32,103 nucleotides of DNA, taken from Acidobacteriota bacterium. Lineage in GTDB: Bacteria; Acidobacteriota; Terriglobia; Terriglobales; Acidobacteriaceae. The translations under genes and the position numbers were made by a program. Each line of letters begins with the position of its first letter. Within the stretch, counting starts at the first letter, position 1. The notes beneath the pieces were generated by a model. It did no database searches. It worked only from the letters and a program-made list of their open reading frames with translations, and was not told where the DNA came from. The stretch lies in contig JAKAUB010000064.1 of the NCBI GenBank assembly GCA_021827845.1, forward strand, positions 1-32,103, read 5' to 3'. Below are positions 8,901 through 18,145 of the stretch, one piece after another.

Positions 8901-9215
8901 GCAGGGTTGACGGCCAAGCCACTGGCGCAGGAGGCAGGAATGGCCGCCTTTGCGCCGGAGCAGCACCAGTCAACGCGGGGCATGGGCGCCACCAGCGCGC
9001 CGCAGGGCGGCATTCTGACGGACCTGGCGGCCGGACACATGGAAGAGGCGCCGCTGCGCCTGCGGGACCGCGGTCTGATGCATACGGCCGAGGCGATGCG
9101 GGACTTCGTGGATCTGGGGGATGCACCGAGCTGTCATACCTGCGGGGCGATCATGATTCGCAACGGAAGCTGTTACAAATGCGTGGAGTGCGGCTCGACC
9201 AGCGGGTGCAGCTAG
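5991..9215 (+). CDS. nrdJ: Vitamin B12-dependent (class II) ribonucleoside-diphosphate reductase
   Basis: [83 protein letters not shown]; C-terminal TSCPD-like region and Cys-rich [39 protein letters not shown] before ATG 5991. Confidence 0.96.
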   Translation: [1074 protein letters not shown]

Positions 9216-9228
9216 TCAAGGTACGTCC

Positions 9229-9283
9229 CCGGAGGGAAGAAGCGAAAAGCAGATTCCCTCCGGAAATGACAACCAAGGAAATC
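9229..9283 (+). repeat. Intergenic palindromic repeat, copy 1
   Basis: CCGGAGGGAA (9229-9238) / TTCCCTCCGG (9254-9263) perfect 10-bp inverted repeat; core AAGCAGATTCCCTCCGGAAATGACAACCAA shared with 17333.. and 19513... Confidence 0.75.
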
Positions 9284-9443
9284 CAGCATGGGGAAAACGT
9301 GTCGAGGCTGCAGCGTAAGCTGTGGCCTCGATGCGCTTCCGGCTCCAAAGCGCGCATTTGCGTCGTTGAAGTTGACCATGGTTGTCGAGCATGGCAACGC
9401 GCTGGGGGCTGCGGGCATCCGACGCAGGCGAGGATACCAGCCG

Positions 9444-10196
9444 ATGCGTGCAGCGAACGCCGTAAGGAACGGATTGCTTTTTCTGCTCGCCATGGCTTCG
9501 GCTGGCTGCTCCAAACCGCCCAAGCCGGCGCCGCCGCCTCCCAAGCCGAAGACAAAACATGTACCACCGACCCCCATCGACCTGAAAAAAGCCGAGCTGG
9601 GCGAGCCCACCTGGAATAGCCAATGGACCAAAATTGTTGAGAAGAACGTGACGCCGGCCATGCTGTCGCGGCGCGTACCGCGCGATGTGGTCCAGCTCTG
9701 CCCGCGTTTCTACACGATGAAGCCGATCGACAAGCGCGCATTCTGGGCGTATTTTTTCCAGGCGCTGGCCGGGGCGGAGGCCGGGCTGAATCCCAAGGCG
9801 GACGTGAAACGCGATGAGCCGGAACTGGCGCGGATGGAGAAGATTCCGCCGTCGCTGGTGCGCACGGAGGGGCTGCTGCAGCTGACGTACGCCGATGCCA
9901 AGCGCTATGGCTGCGACTTTAACGCGAAAGCGGATGCCCGGCTGCCGATGAACGATCCGCGTCGCACGATTCTGGAGCCGCGCAATAATCTGCTGTGCGG
10001 CATTCGCATCCTGGACAATCAGATGTTCACGCTGCACCGGCCCATCCTGTGGTCCGCGTCCTATTGGGCGACGCTGCGGCCGGGCACGTTCAGCGAGCAG
10101 CTATTCGCGAAGCAGATGACGAATCCGCCGCTGGCGTGCGGGAAATTGCCGCGGGTGACGGAGTCTCCGGAGACGCACCGCGAAGTGGCAGAGTAA
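9444..10196 (+). CDS. Lipoprotein with lytic transglycosylase (SLT)-like domain
   Basis: From ATG 9444: MRAANAVRNGLLFLLAMASAGCSKPPKPAPPPPKP (lipobox plus Pro-rich linker); ALAGAEAGLNP and TEGLLQLTYADAKRYGCDF resemble SLT catalytic Glu and GLMQ-type motif. Confidence 0.65.
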   Translation: MRAANAVRNGLLFLLAMASAGCSKPPKPAPPPPKPKTKHVPPTPIDLKKAELGEPTWNSQWTKIVEKNVTPAMLSRRVPRDVVQLCPRFYTMKPIDKRAFWAYFFQALAGAEAGLNPKADVKRDEPELARMEKIPPSLVRTEGLLQLTYADAKRYGCDFNAKADARLPMNDPRRTILEPRNNLLCGIRILDNQMFTLHRPILWSASYWATLRPGTFSEQLFAKQMTNPPLACGKLPRVTESPETHREVAE

Positions 10197-10198
10197 GG

Positions 10199-10714
10199 TC
10201 AGGCGCGGGAAGAGCGCTGCGCGAGCCGGCGTTGCGCGAGATTCCAGACCTCTGCGACCGCCAGGGAGATGGCGATGCCAAAGGAGACTTCCAGAAACCG
10301 CTCGACCGCAATCTTCCACGCAGGGCCCGTGTGCGGAATGAGGACGATGATGGCCACGGTGACGCCGCCGAGTCTGCCGGCATTTTGAAATTTGAGCGCC
10401 GTGCAGAGAACCATCACGACGAGAACTGCGAACGCGAAGATCCACAGGCTGGGGTGTTCGTAGAGGGCGACGAGCCAGCCCACGATTGCCCCGAGTGCGG
10501 TGCCGACGAGGCGGTCTTTAGACGCGGTGAGGGTGGCGCCGACCTCCGACTGCATGACGATGATGGCGCTGATGGCTGCCCAGTAGCCGCCCGGCATGCG
10601 CAGGGCGTGTGTCAGCCATGCGGCCAGCCCTGCGGCGATGGCGGTGCGCGTGGCCTGCTGAAACGTCAGGCGGTCGCGGACCGGGGCCGCCGGGGCTGGG
10701 GTTGAGGGAGCCAT
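10199..10714 (-). CDS. FUSC-like (fusaric acid resistance/aromatic acid exporter-type) inner membrane protein
   Basis: RTAIAAGLAAWLTHALRMPGGYWAAISAIIVMQSEVGATLTASKDRLVGTALGAIVGWL is characteristic; start chosen at ATG 10714, which avoids overlap with the upstream permease. Confidence 0.75.
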   Translation of the reverse strand: MAPSTPAPAAPVRDRLTFQQATRTAIAAGLAAWLTHALRMPGGYWAAISAIIVMQSEVGATLTASKDRLVGTALGAIVGWLVALYEHPSLWIFAFAVLVVMVLCTALKFQNAGRLGGVTVAIIVLIPHTGPAWKIAVERFLEVSFGIAISLAVAEVWNLAQRRLAQRSSRA

Positions 10715-10728
10715 CGCTGGGGCTGCGG

Positions 10729-12264
10729 CTACTTGCGATTCGTGCCCAGCGCGCGCTGCACCTTGCTGTGGCGCACGCCATAGGTGAAGTAGATGGCGAG
10801 ACCGACGACGAGCCAGATGACGACGACTTCCTTGGTGAGCATAGGGAGCGCCCAGATGAGATAGAGCGCCGTGACGATGCCGAGGAAGGGAACCAGCGGT
10901 ACCCACGGTGTTTTGAAGGGGCGATGCAAGTCGGGCATGCGGCGGCGCAGAATCCAGACGCCTGCGGAGACGATGGCAAAGGCGAGCAGGGTGCCCATGT
11001 TGACGAGCTCCGCGAGACGGTCAATGGGCAGCACCGCCGGCAGAAACGCCACAATGAAACCGACGACTAAGGTGGAGATGTAGGGCGTGCGGAAGCGCGG
11101 GTGAATCTTGCCCGCCCACTTCCAAAGCAGGCCGTCGCGTGACATGGAGTAGAAGATGCGGCTCTGCGCCAGAAGCATGACGAGCATGACGGTGGCCAGG
11201 CCGAAGACAGCGCCGATCTTGACCAGAATGCTGCCCCAGGCGATGCCGGTCACGTCGATGCCGACGGCGATGGGGTCGGCGACGTTGAGTTCGCGATAGC
11301 TCACCATGCCGGTGAGGACGGTGGAGACGGCGATGTAGAGCAGCGTGCAGATGACCAATGTGCCGAGAATGCCGATGGGCATATCGCGCTGCGGATTTTT
11401 GGCTTCCTGCGCGGCGGTGGAGACGGCGTCAAAGCCGATGTAGGCAAAAAAGATGGAAGCTGCACCAGCGGTGATGCCGCCCCATCCGTACTTGCCGGGC
11501 CCCTCTGCGGGTGGGATGAAAGGGTGCCAGTTCATCTTGGCGATGTGCGGGTGGTGGATCAGATAAGCGGTGCCGATGACGAGGAAGATGCCGACGACGG
11601 AGAGCTTGACCATCACCATGGCCGAGTTGAAGTTGGCGGACTCCTCAATGCCGATTGCCAAAACGACGCTGACGAGAAGAATGGCGACGAAGGCGACCAG
11701 ATTGAAGATGCCGGTAACGTGGGGGAGCCCCGCCAGATTGGTGCCTGCGGGGACGGCAACTGCGGGCATCCATCGCCCTTGGTATTGGTAGAGCAGATCG
11801 CCGGTGGTGGTGGTGAACTGCGGCGGCAGATGGATGTGGAAGTCCTGCAGAAGGCTGACAAGATAGCCGCTCCAGCCGGAGGCGACCGTGGCGGCACCGA
11901 AGCCGTACTCCAGCACAAGATCCCAGCCGATCATCCAGGCGACAAACTCGCCAAGGGTAGCGTACCCGTACGTATAGGCGGAGCCGGCGATGGGGATGAG
12001 CGCGGCAAACTCCGCATAGCAGAGGCCGGCAAAGGTGCAGGTGATGCCGGCGAGAACAAAGCTAAGCGAAACGGCTGGCCCGGCATGGATGGCAGCGGCC
12101 TGACCAGTGAGCACGAAGATGCCAGCTCCAATGACGGCGCCGATGCCCAGGGTGATAAGGTTCATCGGCCCGAGCGCGCGCTTGAGTTCATGTTCGCCTT
12201 CTGCATGAGCCTCGCTCAGCAGGACGGGCATGGGCTTGATCGCGCTCAACTTGGGCATGGGCAA
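10729..12264 (-). CDS. APC-family amino acid permease
   Basis: LGIGAVIGAGIFVLTGQAAA, many TM segments, FFAYIGFDAVSTAAQEAKNPQRDMPIGI. Confidence 0.92.
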   Translation of the reverse strand: MPMPKLSAIKPMPVLLSEAHAEGEHELKRALGPMNLITLGIGAVIGAGIFVLTGQAAAIHAGPAVSLSFVLAGITCTFAGLCYAEFAALIPIAGSAYTYGYATLGEFVAWMIGWDLVLEYGFGAATVASGWSGYLVSLLQDFHIHLPPQFTTTTGDLLYQYQGRWMPAVAVPAGTNLAGLPHVTGIFNLVAFVAILLVSVVLAIGIEESANFNSAMVMVKLSVVGIFLVIGTAYLIHHPHIAKMNWHPFIPPAEGPGKYGWGGITAGAASIFFAYIGFDAVSTAAQEAKNPQRDMPIGILGTLVICTLLYIAVSTVLTGMVSYRELNVADPIAVGIDVTGIAWGSILVKIGAVFGLATVMLVMLLAQSRIFYSMSRDGLLWKWAGKIHPRFRTPYISTLVVGFIVAFLPAVLPIDRLAELVNMGTLLAFAIVSAGVWILRRRMPDLHRPFKTPWVPLVPFLGIVTALYLIWALPMLTKEVVVIWLVVGLAIYFTYGVRHSKVQRALGTNRK

Positions 12265-12364
12265 GGATTCTCCTGAGGAATGCTGGTGACGCCGGCGGGC
12301 GCAGCGGCTGCTTGCGGGTCACTCGATAGCGTACCGTATCTTGCGCACGTTTGGGGCGGTGCGG

Positions 12365-12988
12365 TCAGCGAAGAATGGCGAGAAAATCTTCCGCAGCCTG
12401 GCGGGGGCTTCCTTCTACCGGCAGCAGGGCAGAGATGACGGCGACGGAGTCGGCGCCGGCATCGAGTACGGCGCGGGCATTAGCAAGGGTGATGCCCCCG
12501 ATGGCCACCAGTGGCTTGCGGGTAAGGCGGCGCGCCTGTTGCAGGCCAGCAAGACCGACGACCGGGTCGGGGTTCTGCTTGCTGGCAGTGGCGAAGACGG
12601 GGCCGTAGGCGATGTAGTCGCAGTCAGTCGCATCGGCATCTTCGAGCTGCGCGGGGTTGTGCGTGGAGACGCCCACCCAGCGTACGGGGCCTACGATGCG
12701 GCGTGCGTCCGCGGGCGCGAGATCTTGCTGGCCAACGTGAACGCCGTCTGCATCGGCCAGCAGCGCCAGGTCTGCGCGGTCGTTCAGAATGAGGCGGAAG
12801 TTTTCCGCCGAGCGAAGCGGGCGCAGCGACTCCATGGCGCTGAGGATTTCGCGCACGGAGCCGCTCTTATTGCGGTACTGGAGTAGGGTGACGCCGGCGG
12901 CCCGGAGGTCGGCGGCATAGGCCGCGAGGCCGACCCCGCGCGATTGCAGTAGCGCGGCGTCAGCGATGGCGTAGAGGCGGGGCAGCAT
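12365..12988 (-). CDS. thiE: Thiamine phosphate synthase
   Basis: [73 protein letters not shown]. Start [12 protein letters not shown] at 12988. Confidence 0.92.
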   Translation of the reverse strand: MLPRLYAIADAALLQSRGVGLAAYAADLRAAGVTLLQYRNKSGSVREILSAMESLRPLRSAENFRLILNDRADLALLADADGVHVGQQDLAPADARRIVGPVRWVGVSTHNPAQLEDADATDCDYIAYGPVFATASKQNPDPVVGLAGLQQARRLTRKPLVAIGGITLANARAVLDAGADSVAVISALLPVEGSPRQAAEDFLAILR

Positions 12989-12992
12989 TGTG

Positions 12993-14357
12993 CTATTGCG
13001 CGTTCTTCTGCTTTTCGCGTTCGAAGAAGCGCTCCATGAATTTGGTGTCGAAGAAGCCAGCCCGGAAGTCTTCGTCCGCGAAGATGCGCTGCTGCAGCGG
13101 AATGATGGTGTGGATGCCTTCGACCACGAACATTCCCAGGGCGCGCTGCATGCGGGCGATGGCCTCAGCGCGGTCAACGCCGTGGACAACCAGTTTGGCG
13201 ATCATGGAGTCGTAGTAGGGCGGAACAACGCCCTCGGCGTACTGCGCCGTATCGACGCGCACGCCGTTTCCGCCGGGCACGTTGAAGACGGTGATCTTGC
13301 CGGCGGACGGCGTGAACTTTTCCGGATGCTCGGCGTTGATGCGGCACTCAATGGCATGGCCGCGCAGCTCAATCTTCGCGGGCAGAATGTCGCTGAGCTT
13401 CTCGCCGGCCGCGATGCGGAACTGCGCCTTGACCAGGTCGATGCCGGTGATCAGCTCGGTGACTGGATGCTCCACCTGAATGCGGGTGTTCATCTCAATG
13501 AAGTAGAGCTTGCCGTCCTCATCCATCAGGAACTCGACGGTGCCGGCGTTCTGGTAGCCGATGTTTTCCAGGCTGCGCTTCAGGGTCTGGCCAATTTCTT
13601 CGCGAAGCTTCGGGCTGACCTGCAGCGAGGGCGCCTCCTCGATCATCTTCTGGTGGCGGCGCTGGATGGAGCACTCGCGTTCGCCGAGCGAGATGACGTT
13701 GCCATGCTCGTCGGCCAGCACCTGAAACTCAATGTGGCGCGGCCGCTCGATGAACTTCTCCATGTACAGGTCGCCGTTGCCGAAGGCGTTCTGCGCCTCC
13801 GTGCGGGCGGCGCGGAACAGGTTGGGCAGCTCTTCGGCAGTGCGCACGATGCGCATGCCACGGCCGCCGCCGCCGGCCGATGCCTTAAGGATGACGGGAT
13901 AGCCGATGCGTTTGGCCCAGTCGAGCGCCTCTTCTTCGCTTTGGATGACGCCTTCCGAGCCGGGAAGAATCGGCACCTTGGCCTTTTTCATCGCCATGCG
14001 GGCTTTTTCTTTTTCACCCATCAGGCGGGTGACCTCGGGTGGCGGCCCGATGAACTTGATGTTGGAGGCGCGGCAGACCTCCGCGAAGTTGGCATTCTCG
14101 CTCAGCAGGCCGTAGCCGGGATGGATCGCGTCCACGTCGGCGATCTCCGCGGCGCTGATGACGGCGGGCACATTGAGATAGCTGTCGGCGGAGCGTGGCG
14201 GCCCGATGCAGATGGCCTCATCGGCAAACCGGACGTGCAGGGAGTTGCGGTCGGCTTCACTGTAGACGGCGACCGTGCGGATGCCGAGCTCCTTGCACGC
14301 GCTGATAATGCGCAGGGCGATCTCGCCCCGATTGGCAATCAAAACCTTCCGAAACAT
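12993..14357 (-). CDS. accC: Acetyl-CoA carboxylase, biotin carboxylase subunit
   Basis: [62 protein letters not shown]; start at 14357. Confidence 0.97.
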   Translation of the reverse strand: MFRKVLIANRGEIALRIISACKELGIRTVAVYSEADRNSLHVRFADEAICIGPPRSADSYLNVPAVISAAEIADVDAIHPGYGLLSENANFAEVCRASNIKFIGPPPEVTRLMGEKEKARMAMKKAKVPILPGSEGVIQSEEEALDWAKRIGYPVILKASAGGGGRGMRIVRTAEELPNLFRAARTEAQNAFGNGDLYMEKFIERPRHIEFQVLADEHGNVISLGERECSIQRRHQKMIEEAPSLQVSPKLREEIGQTLKRSLENIGYQNAGTVEFLMDEDGKLYFIEMNTRIQVEHPVTELITGIDLVKAQFRIAAGEKLSDILPAKIELRGHAIECRINAEHPEKFTPSAGKITVFNVPGGNGVRVDTAQYAEGVVPPYYDSMIAKLVVHGVDRAEAIARMQRALGMFVVEGIHTIIPLQQRIFADEDFRAGFFDTKFMERFFEREKQKNAQ

Positions 14358-14382
14358 AACCCTCGCAGGAATTCCGATGCAG

Positions 14383-14898
14383 TTAGCGCGGCCGGATGGC
14401 AAAAAGCGGTTGTCCGTACTCGACGGGCTGGCCGTTGGTGACAAGACGCTTGACGATCTCACCCGCAGCGTCGGACTCAATCTCATTCATCAGCTTCATG
14501 GCTTCCACGATGCAAAGGATCTGGCCGGCCTCAACGCGGTCGCCAACCTTGGCAAAGGCCTCTGCACCGGGAGCGGACGCCTCGTAGAACGTGCCGACGA
14601 TCGGAGACTTGACGATGTGAAGACCGGCATTCTCATCGGCGGCAGGAGCGGCGGCGCGCGCTGCGGCGGCTGCAGGAGCCGGGGACGCCGCGGCAGGCGC
14701 GGCAGATGTCGCGGGGGCTGCGGCCGCCAGCAGGGCAGCAATCTGGCCGGCGTCGGGGCCGGATACAGTGGGCTTTTCTTTGCCGCCAAAGTTCAGACGG
14801 ACCTTTAACCCTTCCTGCTCCAGCTCAAATTCGCCGACGTTCTGCTGCTTCAAAAACTCGATGAGATCTTTTAACGATTGCAGCTGTCCTGCATTCAT
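14383..14898 (-). CDS. accB: Acetyl-CoA carboxylase, biotin carboxyl carrier protein
   Basis: Ala/Pro-rich linker and biotinylation motif [11 protein letters not shown]; start [18 protein letters not shown] at 14898. Confidence 0.95.
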   Translation of the reverse strand: MNAGQLQSLKDLIEFLKQQNVGEFELEQEGLKVRLNFGGKEKPTVSGPDAGQIAALLAAAAPATSAAPAAASPAPAAAAARAAAPAADENAGLHIVKSPIVGTFYEASAPGAEAFAKVGDRVEAGQILCIVEAMKLMNEIESDAAGEIVKRLVTNGQPVEYGQPLFAIRPR

Positions 14899-15005
14899 AA
14901 AGTCTTGCGCTCCTGAAATATGACCGCTTCCGGTCCGTTTCTGCAGTATAAGTGTTGCGCGCGGCACTCGTCCTGCCAGAACGAGTGGGTACGGATACGA
15001 TCCGT

Positions 15006-16097
15006 CTACAGTTCGATCCAGCCTTTGGGCGCGGGGGTAAGGATTTCGGCGCCGCGAGCAGTGACCAGCACCTCATCTTCAATCCGGATGCCGAAACGGC
15101 CGGGAAGATAGACGCCCGGTTCAATCGTAACCACCATATTCCTCTGGAGAGATTCTGTCTGCCGGGCGGCGATGCGCGGCCCCTCGTGGATCTCCAGGCC
15201 GACGCCGTGGCCGGTGGAGTGGGTGAAGTGCTGGGCCAGGCCGGCGCGCTCGAGGATCTGGCGGGCGGCAGCATCCACCGCGCCGCTGGGGGTGCCGGGA
15301 CGCACGGCCATAATGGCGGCGAGCTGGGCTTCTTCGACGGCTTCGTAGGCCTCGCGTTCGGCGTGGGTCGCGGGCCCCAGATGCACGGTACGGGTCATAT
15401 CCGAGCAGTAGCCGTCGAGAACCACGCCAAAGTCGAGCACCACAAAGCCACGGCGCGGCAGCCGGTGGGTGCTGGCGACGCCGTGGGGCATGGCCGAGCG
15501 CGGACCGCCGGCGACGATGGTCTCAAACGACATGCCGCTGGCCCCGGCGCTGCGGGCCATGGCTTCGAGTTCCGCGGCGACCTCAATCTCACGGCGGCCG
15601 GGCTCGATGCGCGCCAGCATGTGCGTGAACAGATCGCAGCCGAGCGCTGCTGCGGCGCGCATTTTCCGGAGCTCCTGTGCATCCTTGATCTGCCGCAGGG
15701 CAGCGACCGGAGAGTCGATGGGATGGAAGAAGCTGCGGCGGGTGCGGCCGCTGATCGAGCGGCGCATTGCCTCGAGCGCCGCGACGCTGGTGTGCTCCGC
15801 ATCGATGGCACAGGAGGCGAGCTTCTGCCGCTGCAGCCACGCGCACGCTTCCCGCAGCACCGGGCCGTCGGCGATGACAACGGTGGCGTGGCGGGTCTGC
15901 TGCCGGGCCTGCTGGATATAGCGGCCATCGGTAAAGAGGACGGCGCCGCGTCTTCCTGTGGCCCGCGCGGGGACGACGACGGCGGCGTTCGAGCCGGTGA
16001 AGCCGGTGAGGTAGCGGACATCTGGCAGATGCGTGACCAGCAGGGCAGTTTCCTTGCGGTCACGCAGTTCGGCGCTCAGGGCGGCCATTCGCGTCAT
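15006..16097 (-). CDS. M24-family aminopeptidase (Xaa-Pro aminopeptidase/dipeptidase type)
   Basis: [66 protein letters not shown] carry the metal ligands. Confidence 0.92.
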   Translation of the reverse strand: MTRMAALSAELRDRKETALLVTHLPDVRYLTGFTGSNAAVVVPARATGRRGAVLFTDGRYIQQARQQTRHATVVIADGPVLREACAWLQRQKLASCAIDAEHTSVAALEAMRRSISGRTRRSFFHPIDSPVAALRQIKDAQELRKMRAAAALGCDLFTHMLARIEPGRREIEVAAELEAMARSAGASGMSFETIVAGGPRSAMPHGVASTHRLPRRGFVVLDFGVVLDGYCSDMTRTVHLGPATHAEREAYEAVEEAQLAAIMAVRPGTPSGAVDAAARQILERAGLAQHFTHSTGHGVGLEIHEGPRIAARQTESLQRNMVVTIEPGVYLPGRFGIRIEDEVLVTARGAEILTPAPKGWIEL

Positions 16098-17287
16098 TGG
16101 CCGGCGACCTCTGCGCCGGGATGATTCGCCTGCTGCGTCAGACTGCGGATCAGGTCTGTCTCATGTTTGCGGTAGGGGCGGCCGTCGGGATAAAAGACGT
16201 CGTGGAACCAGACCGGCGGCTGCATCAGCACGTAAGGGCGCTGCCAGGAGTCCCAGGGAAAATTGGTCTGGGTGAGGCCGTTGACCAGGCCCCAGTTGAT
16301 GGCGCCGACGTGCTCTCTCATTGCGATGGGCAGGATCAGGTCAAAGGAGCTGCCGACGCTGCGCGCCATGTACTCCGTGCAGATGATGGGGCGGCCGTAT
16401 GTCTGCAACTGCTTGATCCGCGCGGTGAAGCTTTCGGGCCAGCCGTAGTTATGGAACGTGAGGATGTCGGACTGGCTGAGCTGGATGCGATCGACAGCAT
16501 CGAGCGTGGCGGGCTTGCTCCAGTCTCCGTCGTGCCATAGCCCGCTGGTGAGCGGCTGCATGGGATGCTGTGAGCGTGCCCAGGCGTAGACCTGTGGTAG
16601 CAGCTTGGCGACCAGCACAGCCTTTTCTTTGGCTTCCTGCGGCGACTCATACTGCTCGGCGGGATTGTCCGGCTCATTCCACAGATCCCAGGCAAGCACG
16701 CGCGGATCCTGGCCGAATGCGCCGACGACACCTTTCACGTAAGCCTCCAGACGCGGGTACTGGCGCGGGTCGCGCAGCGCGGGCTCGCCGGGGCTTTGCA
16801 TCCAGCCGGAGTTGTGCACGCCGGGGATGGGCGGCCGCTGCGGGCCGAGCACGGGATTGGGATCCCAGCAGGAATCAAAGAAGACGAAGATCGGCCGGAT
16901 GTGGTGCTTGTGCGCGATGGTGAGAAACGTGTCGATGCGCTGCTGGTAACCTTTGGGGTCCTGCTCCCAGACCAGGTCATGCAGAAAGACGCGCATGGTG
17001 TTCATGCCGATGGCCTGCGCCCAGCCAAGCTCCTGGTCGATCTCACTAGGATTGAACGTGGCGGCCTGCCACATGGCGAGCTGATTGATGGCGTCGTGCG
17101 GGATGTAGTCCGAACCGACCAGCCAGGGCTGCTGCGCATACCAGGCGTTGGCTTTGGCGCGGCTCCAGCGCTGCGGTGCGGGAGCGGGCGGAGTCTGAGC
17201 GTGGAGGCAAACCGGCATAAATCCGGCGCAGGCAATCAGGGAGGCGACCATCCAGCGGAGGAATCGCATGATGCGATTGAACCGCAA
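16094..17287 (-). CDS. Secreted glycoside hydrolase, GH5/cellulase-like
   Basis: Signal peptide; GMNTMRVFLHDLVW; VLAWDLWNEPDN (acid/base Glu); IICTEYMAR (candidate nucleophile Glu). Overlaps the M24 start by 4 nt. Confidence 0.8.
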   Translation of the reverse strand: MRFNRIMRFLRWMVASLIACAGFMPVCLHAQTPPAPAPQRWSRAKANAWYAQQPWLVGSDYIPHDAINQLAMWQAATFNPSEIDQELGWAQAIGMNTMRVFLHDLVWEQDPKGYQQRIDTFLTIAHKHHIRPIFVFFDSCWDPNPVLGPQRPPIPGVHNSGWMQSPGEPALRDPRQYPRLEAYVKGVVGAFGQDPRVLAWDLWNEPDNPAEQYESPQEAKEKAVLVAKLLPQVYAWARSQHPMQPLTSGLWHDGDWSKPATLDAVDRIQLSQSDILTFHNYGWPESFTARIKQLQTYGRPIICTEYMARSVGSSFDLILPIAMREHVGAINWGLVNGLTQTNFPWDSWQRPYVLMQPPVWFHDVFYPDGRPYRKHETDLIRSLTQQANHPGAEVAGQ

Positions 17288-17332
17288 GGTTGCGCGGCAT
17301 GCAATGCCCGGGCTGGGGAATTTCCTGGAAAG

Positions 17333-17385
17333 GCAGGGAAAAGCAAGCGCAGAAGCAGATTCCCTGCGGCAATGACAACGAGAAA
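17333..17385 (+). repeat. Intergenic palindromic repeat, copy 2
   Basis: GCAGGGAA (17333-17340) / TTCCCTGC (17360-17367); core AGAAGCAGATTCCCTGCGGCAATGACAACGA. Confidence 0.75.
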
Positions 17386-17406
17386 GGCAAGGGCAAAGGC
17401 AGCCGG

Positions 17407-18066
17407 CTATTTTTGCCGGGCGGGCGAATCGTCCAGGTGGCCCAGCTTTTCGCGTTTGACCTCCAGATAGCGCTCGAACGTTGCTTCTGGAGCCACGGCG
17501 GCGGCGACTCGCTCTGTGACCTGAATGCCGGCAGCTTCAAGAGCAGCGATCTTTTCGGGATTGCTGGTGATGAGCCGGACCTGCGTGACACCCATTTGGC
17601 GCAACACGGCAGCGGCGAGATCGAAGTCGCGGCAGTCGGCTTTGAAGCCGAGCTCTTCGTTCGCTTCCACGGTGTCGAGTCCCGAGTCCTGGAGCGCATA
17701 GGCCTGCAGTTTGGGGATAAGACCGATGCCCCGGCCCTCCTGCTGTTCGTAGACAAGAATGCCGCGGCCCGCTTCGGCGATCATCCGGAGGGCCATTTCG
17801 AGCTGCGGGCGGCAGTCACAGCGCAGCGAGCCGAAGACATCCCCAGTGAGGCACTGGGAGTGAATGCGGACTAACGGCGGGTCGCCGGTGACGTCGCCCA
17901 TGACCAGTACCACCATATCTTCCACGGCCTTGCGGGTGGAGGAGTCTTCGCAGCCCGGCTCCGGCCGGGAGTCGGTGCGGCTTCCAGTAAAGCCGAGAAT
18001 GCGGAACTTGCCCCAGCGGGAGGGGAAGTCGGCTTCCGCTACTTTCTGTACGTGGACGGAGGACAT
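17407..18066 (-). CDS. ribA: GTP cyclohydrolase II
   Basis: RIHSQCLTGDVFGSLRCDCRPQLE, YEQQEGRGIGL, YALQDSGLDTVEAN; start MSSVHVQKVAEADFPSRWG at 18066 (the track's 18669 extension runs antisense through the histidine kinase). Confidence 0.95.
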   Translation of the reverse strand: MSSVHVQKVAEADFPSRWGKFRILGFTGSRTDSRPEPGCEDSSTRKAVEDMVVLVMGDVTGDPPLVRIHSQCLTGDVFGSLRCDCRPQLEMALRMIAEAGRGILVYEQQEGRGIGLIPKLQAYALQDSGLDTVEANEELGFKADCRDFDLAAAVLRQMGVTQVRLITSNPEKIAALEAAGIQVTERVAAAVAPEATFERYLEVKREKLGHLDDSPARQK

Positions 18067-18145
18067 GCTTCGATTATAGGAAAGCCGCTGGCCGATCGCC
18101 CGAAGCATGGCGCGGATGGCTGGCTGCAAATAGTAGAGTGGAACC

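Noticed and set aside
12990-14441. 483-aa plus-strand ORF opposite accC
   Set aside because: Antisense shadow ORF; accC is unambiguous.
14952-16124. 390-aa plus-strand ORF opposite the M24 peptidase
   Set aside because: Antisense shadow ORF without recognisable motifs.
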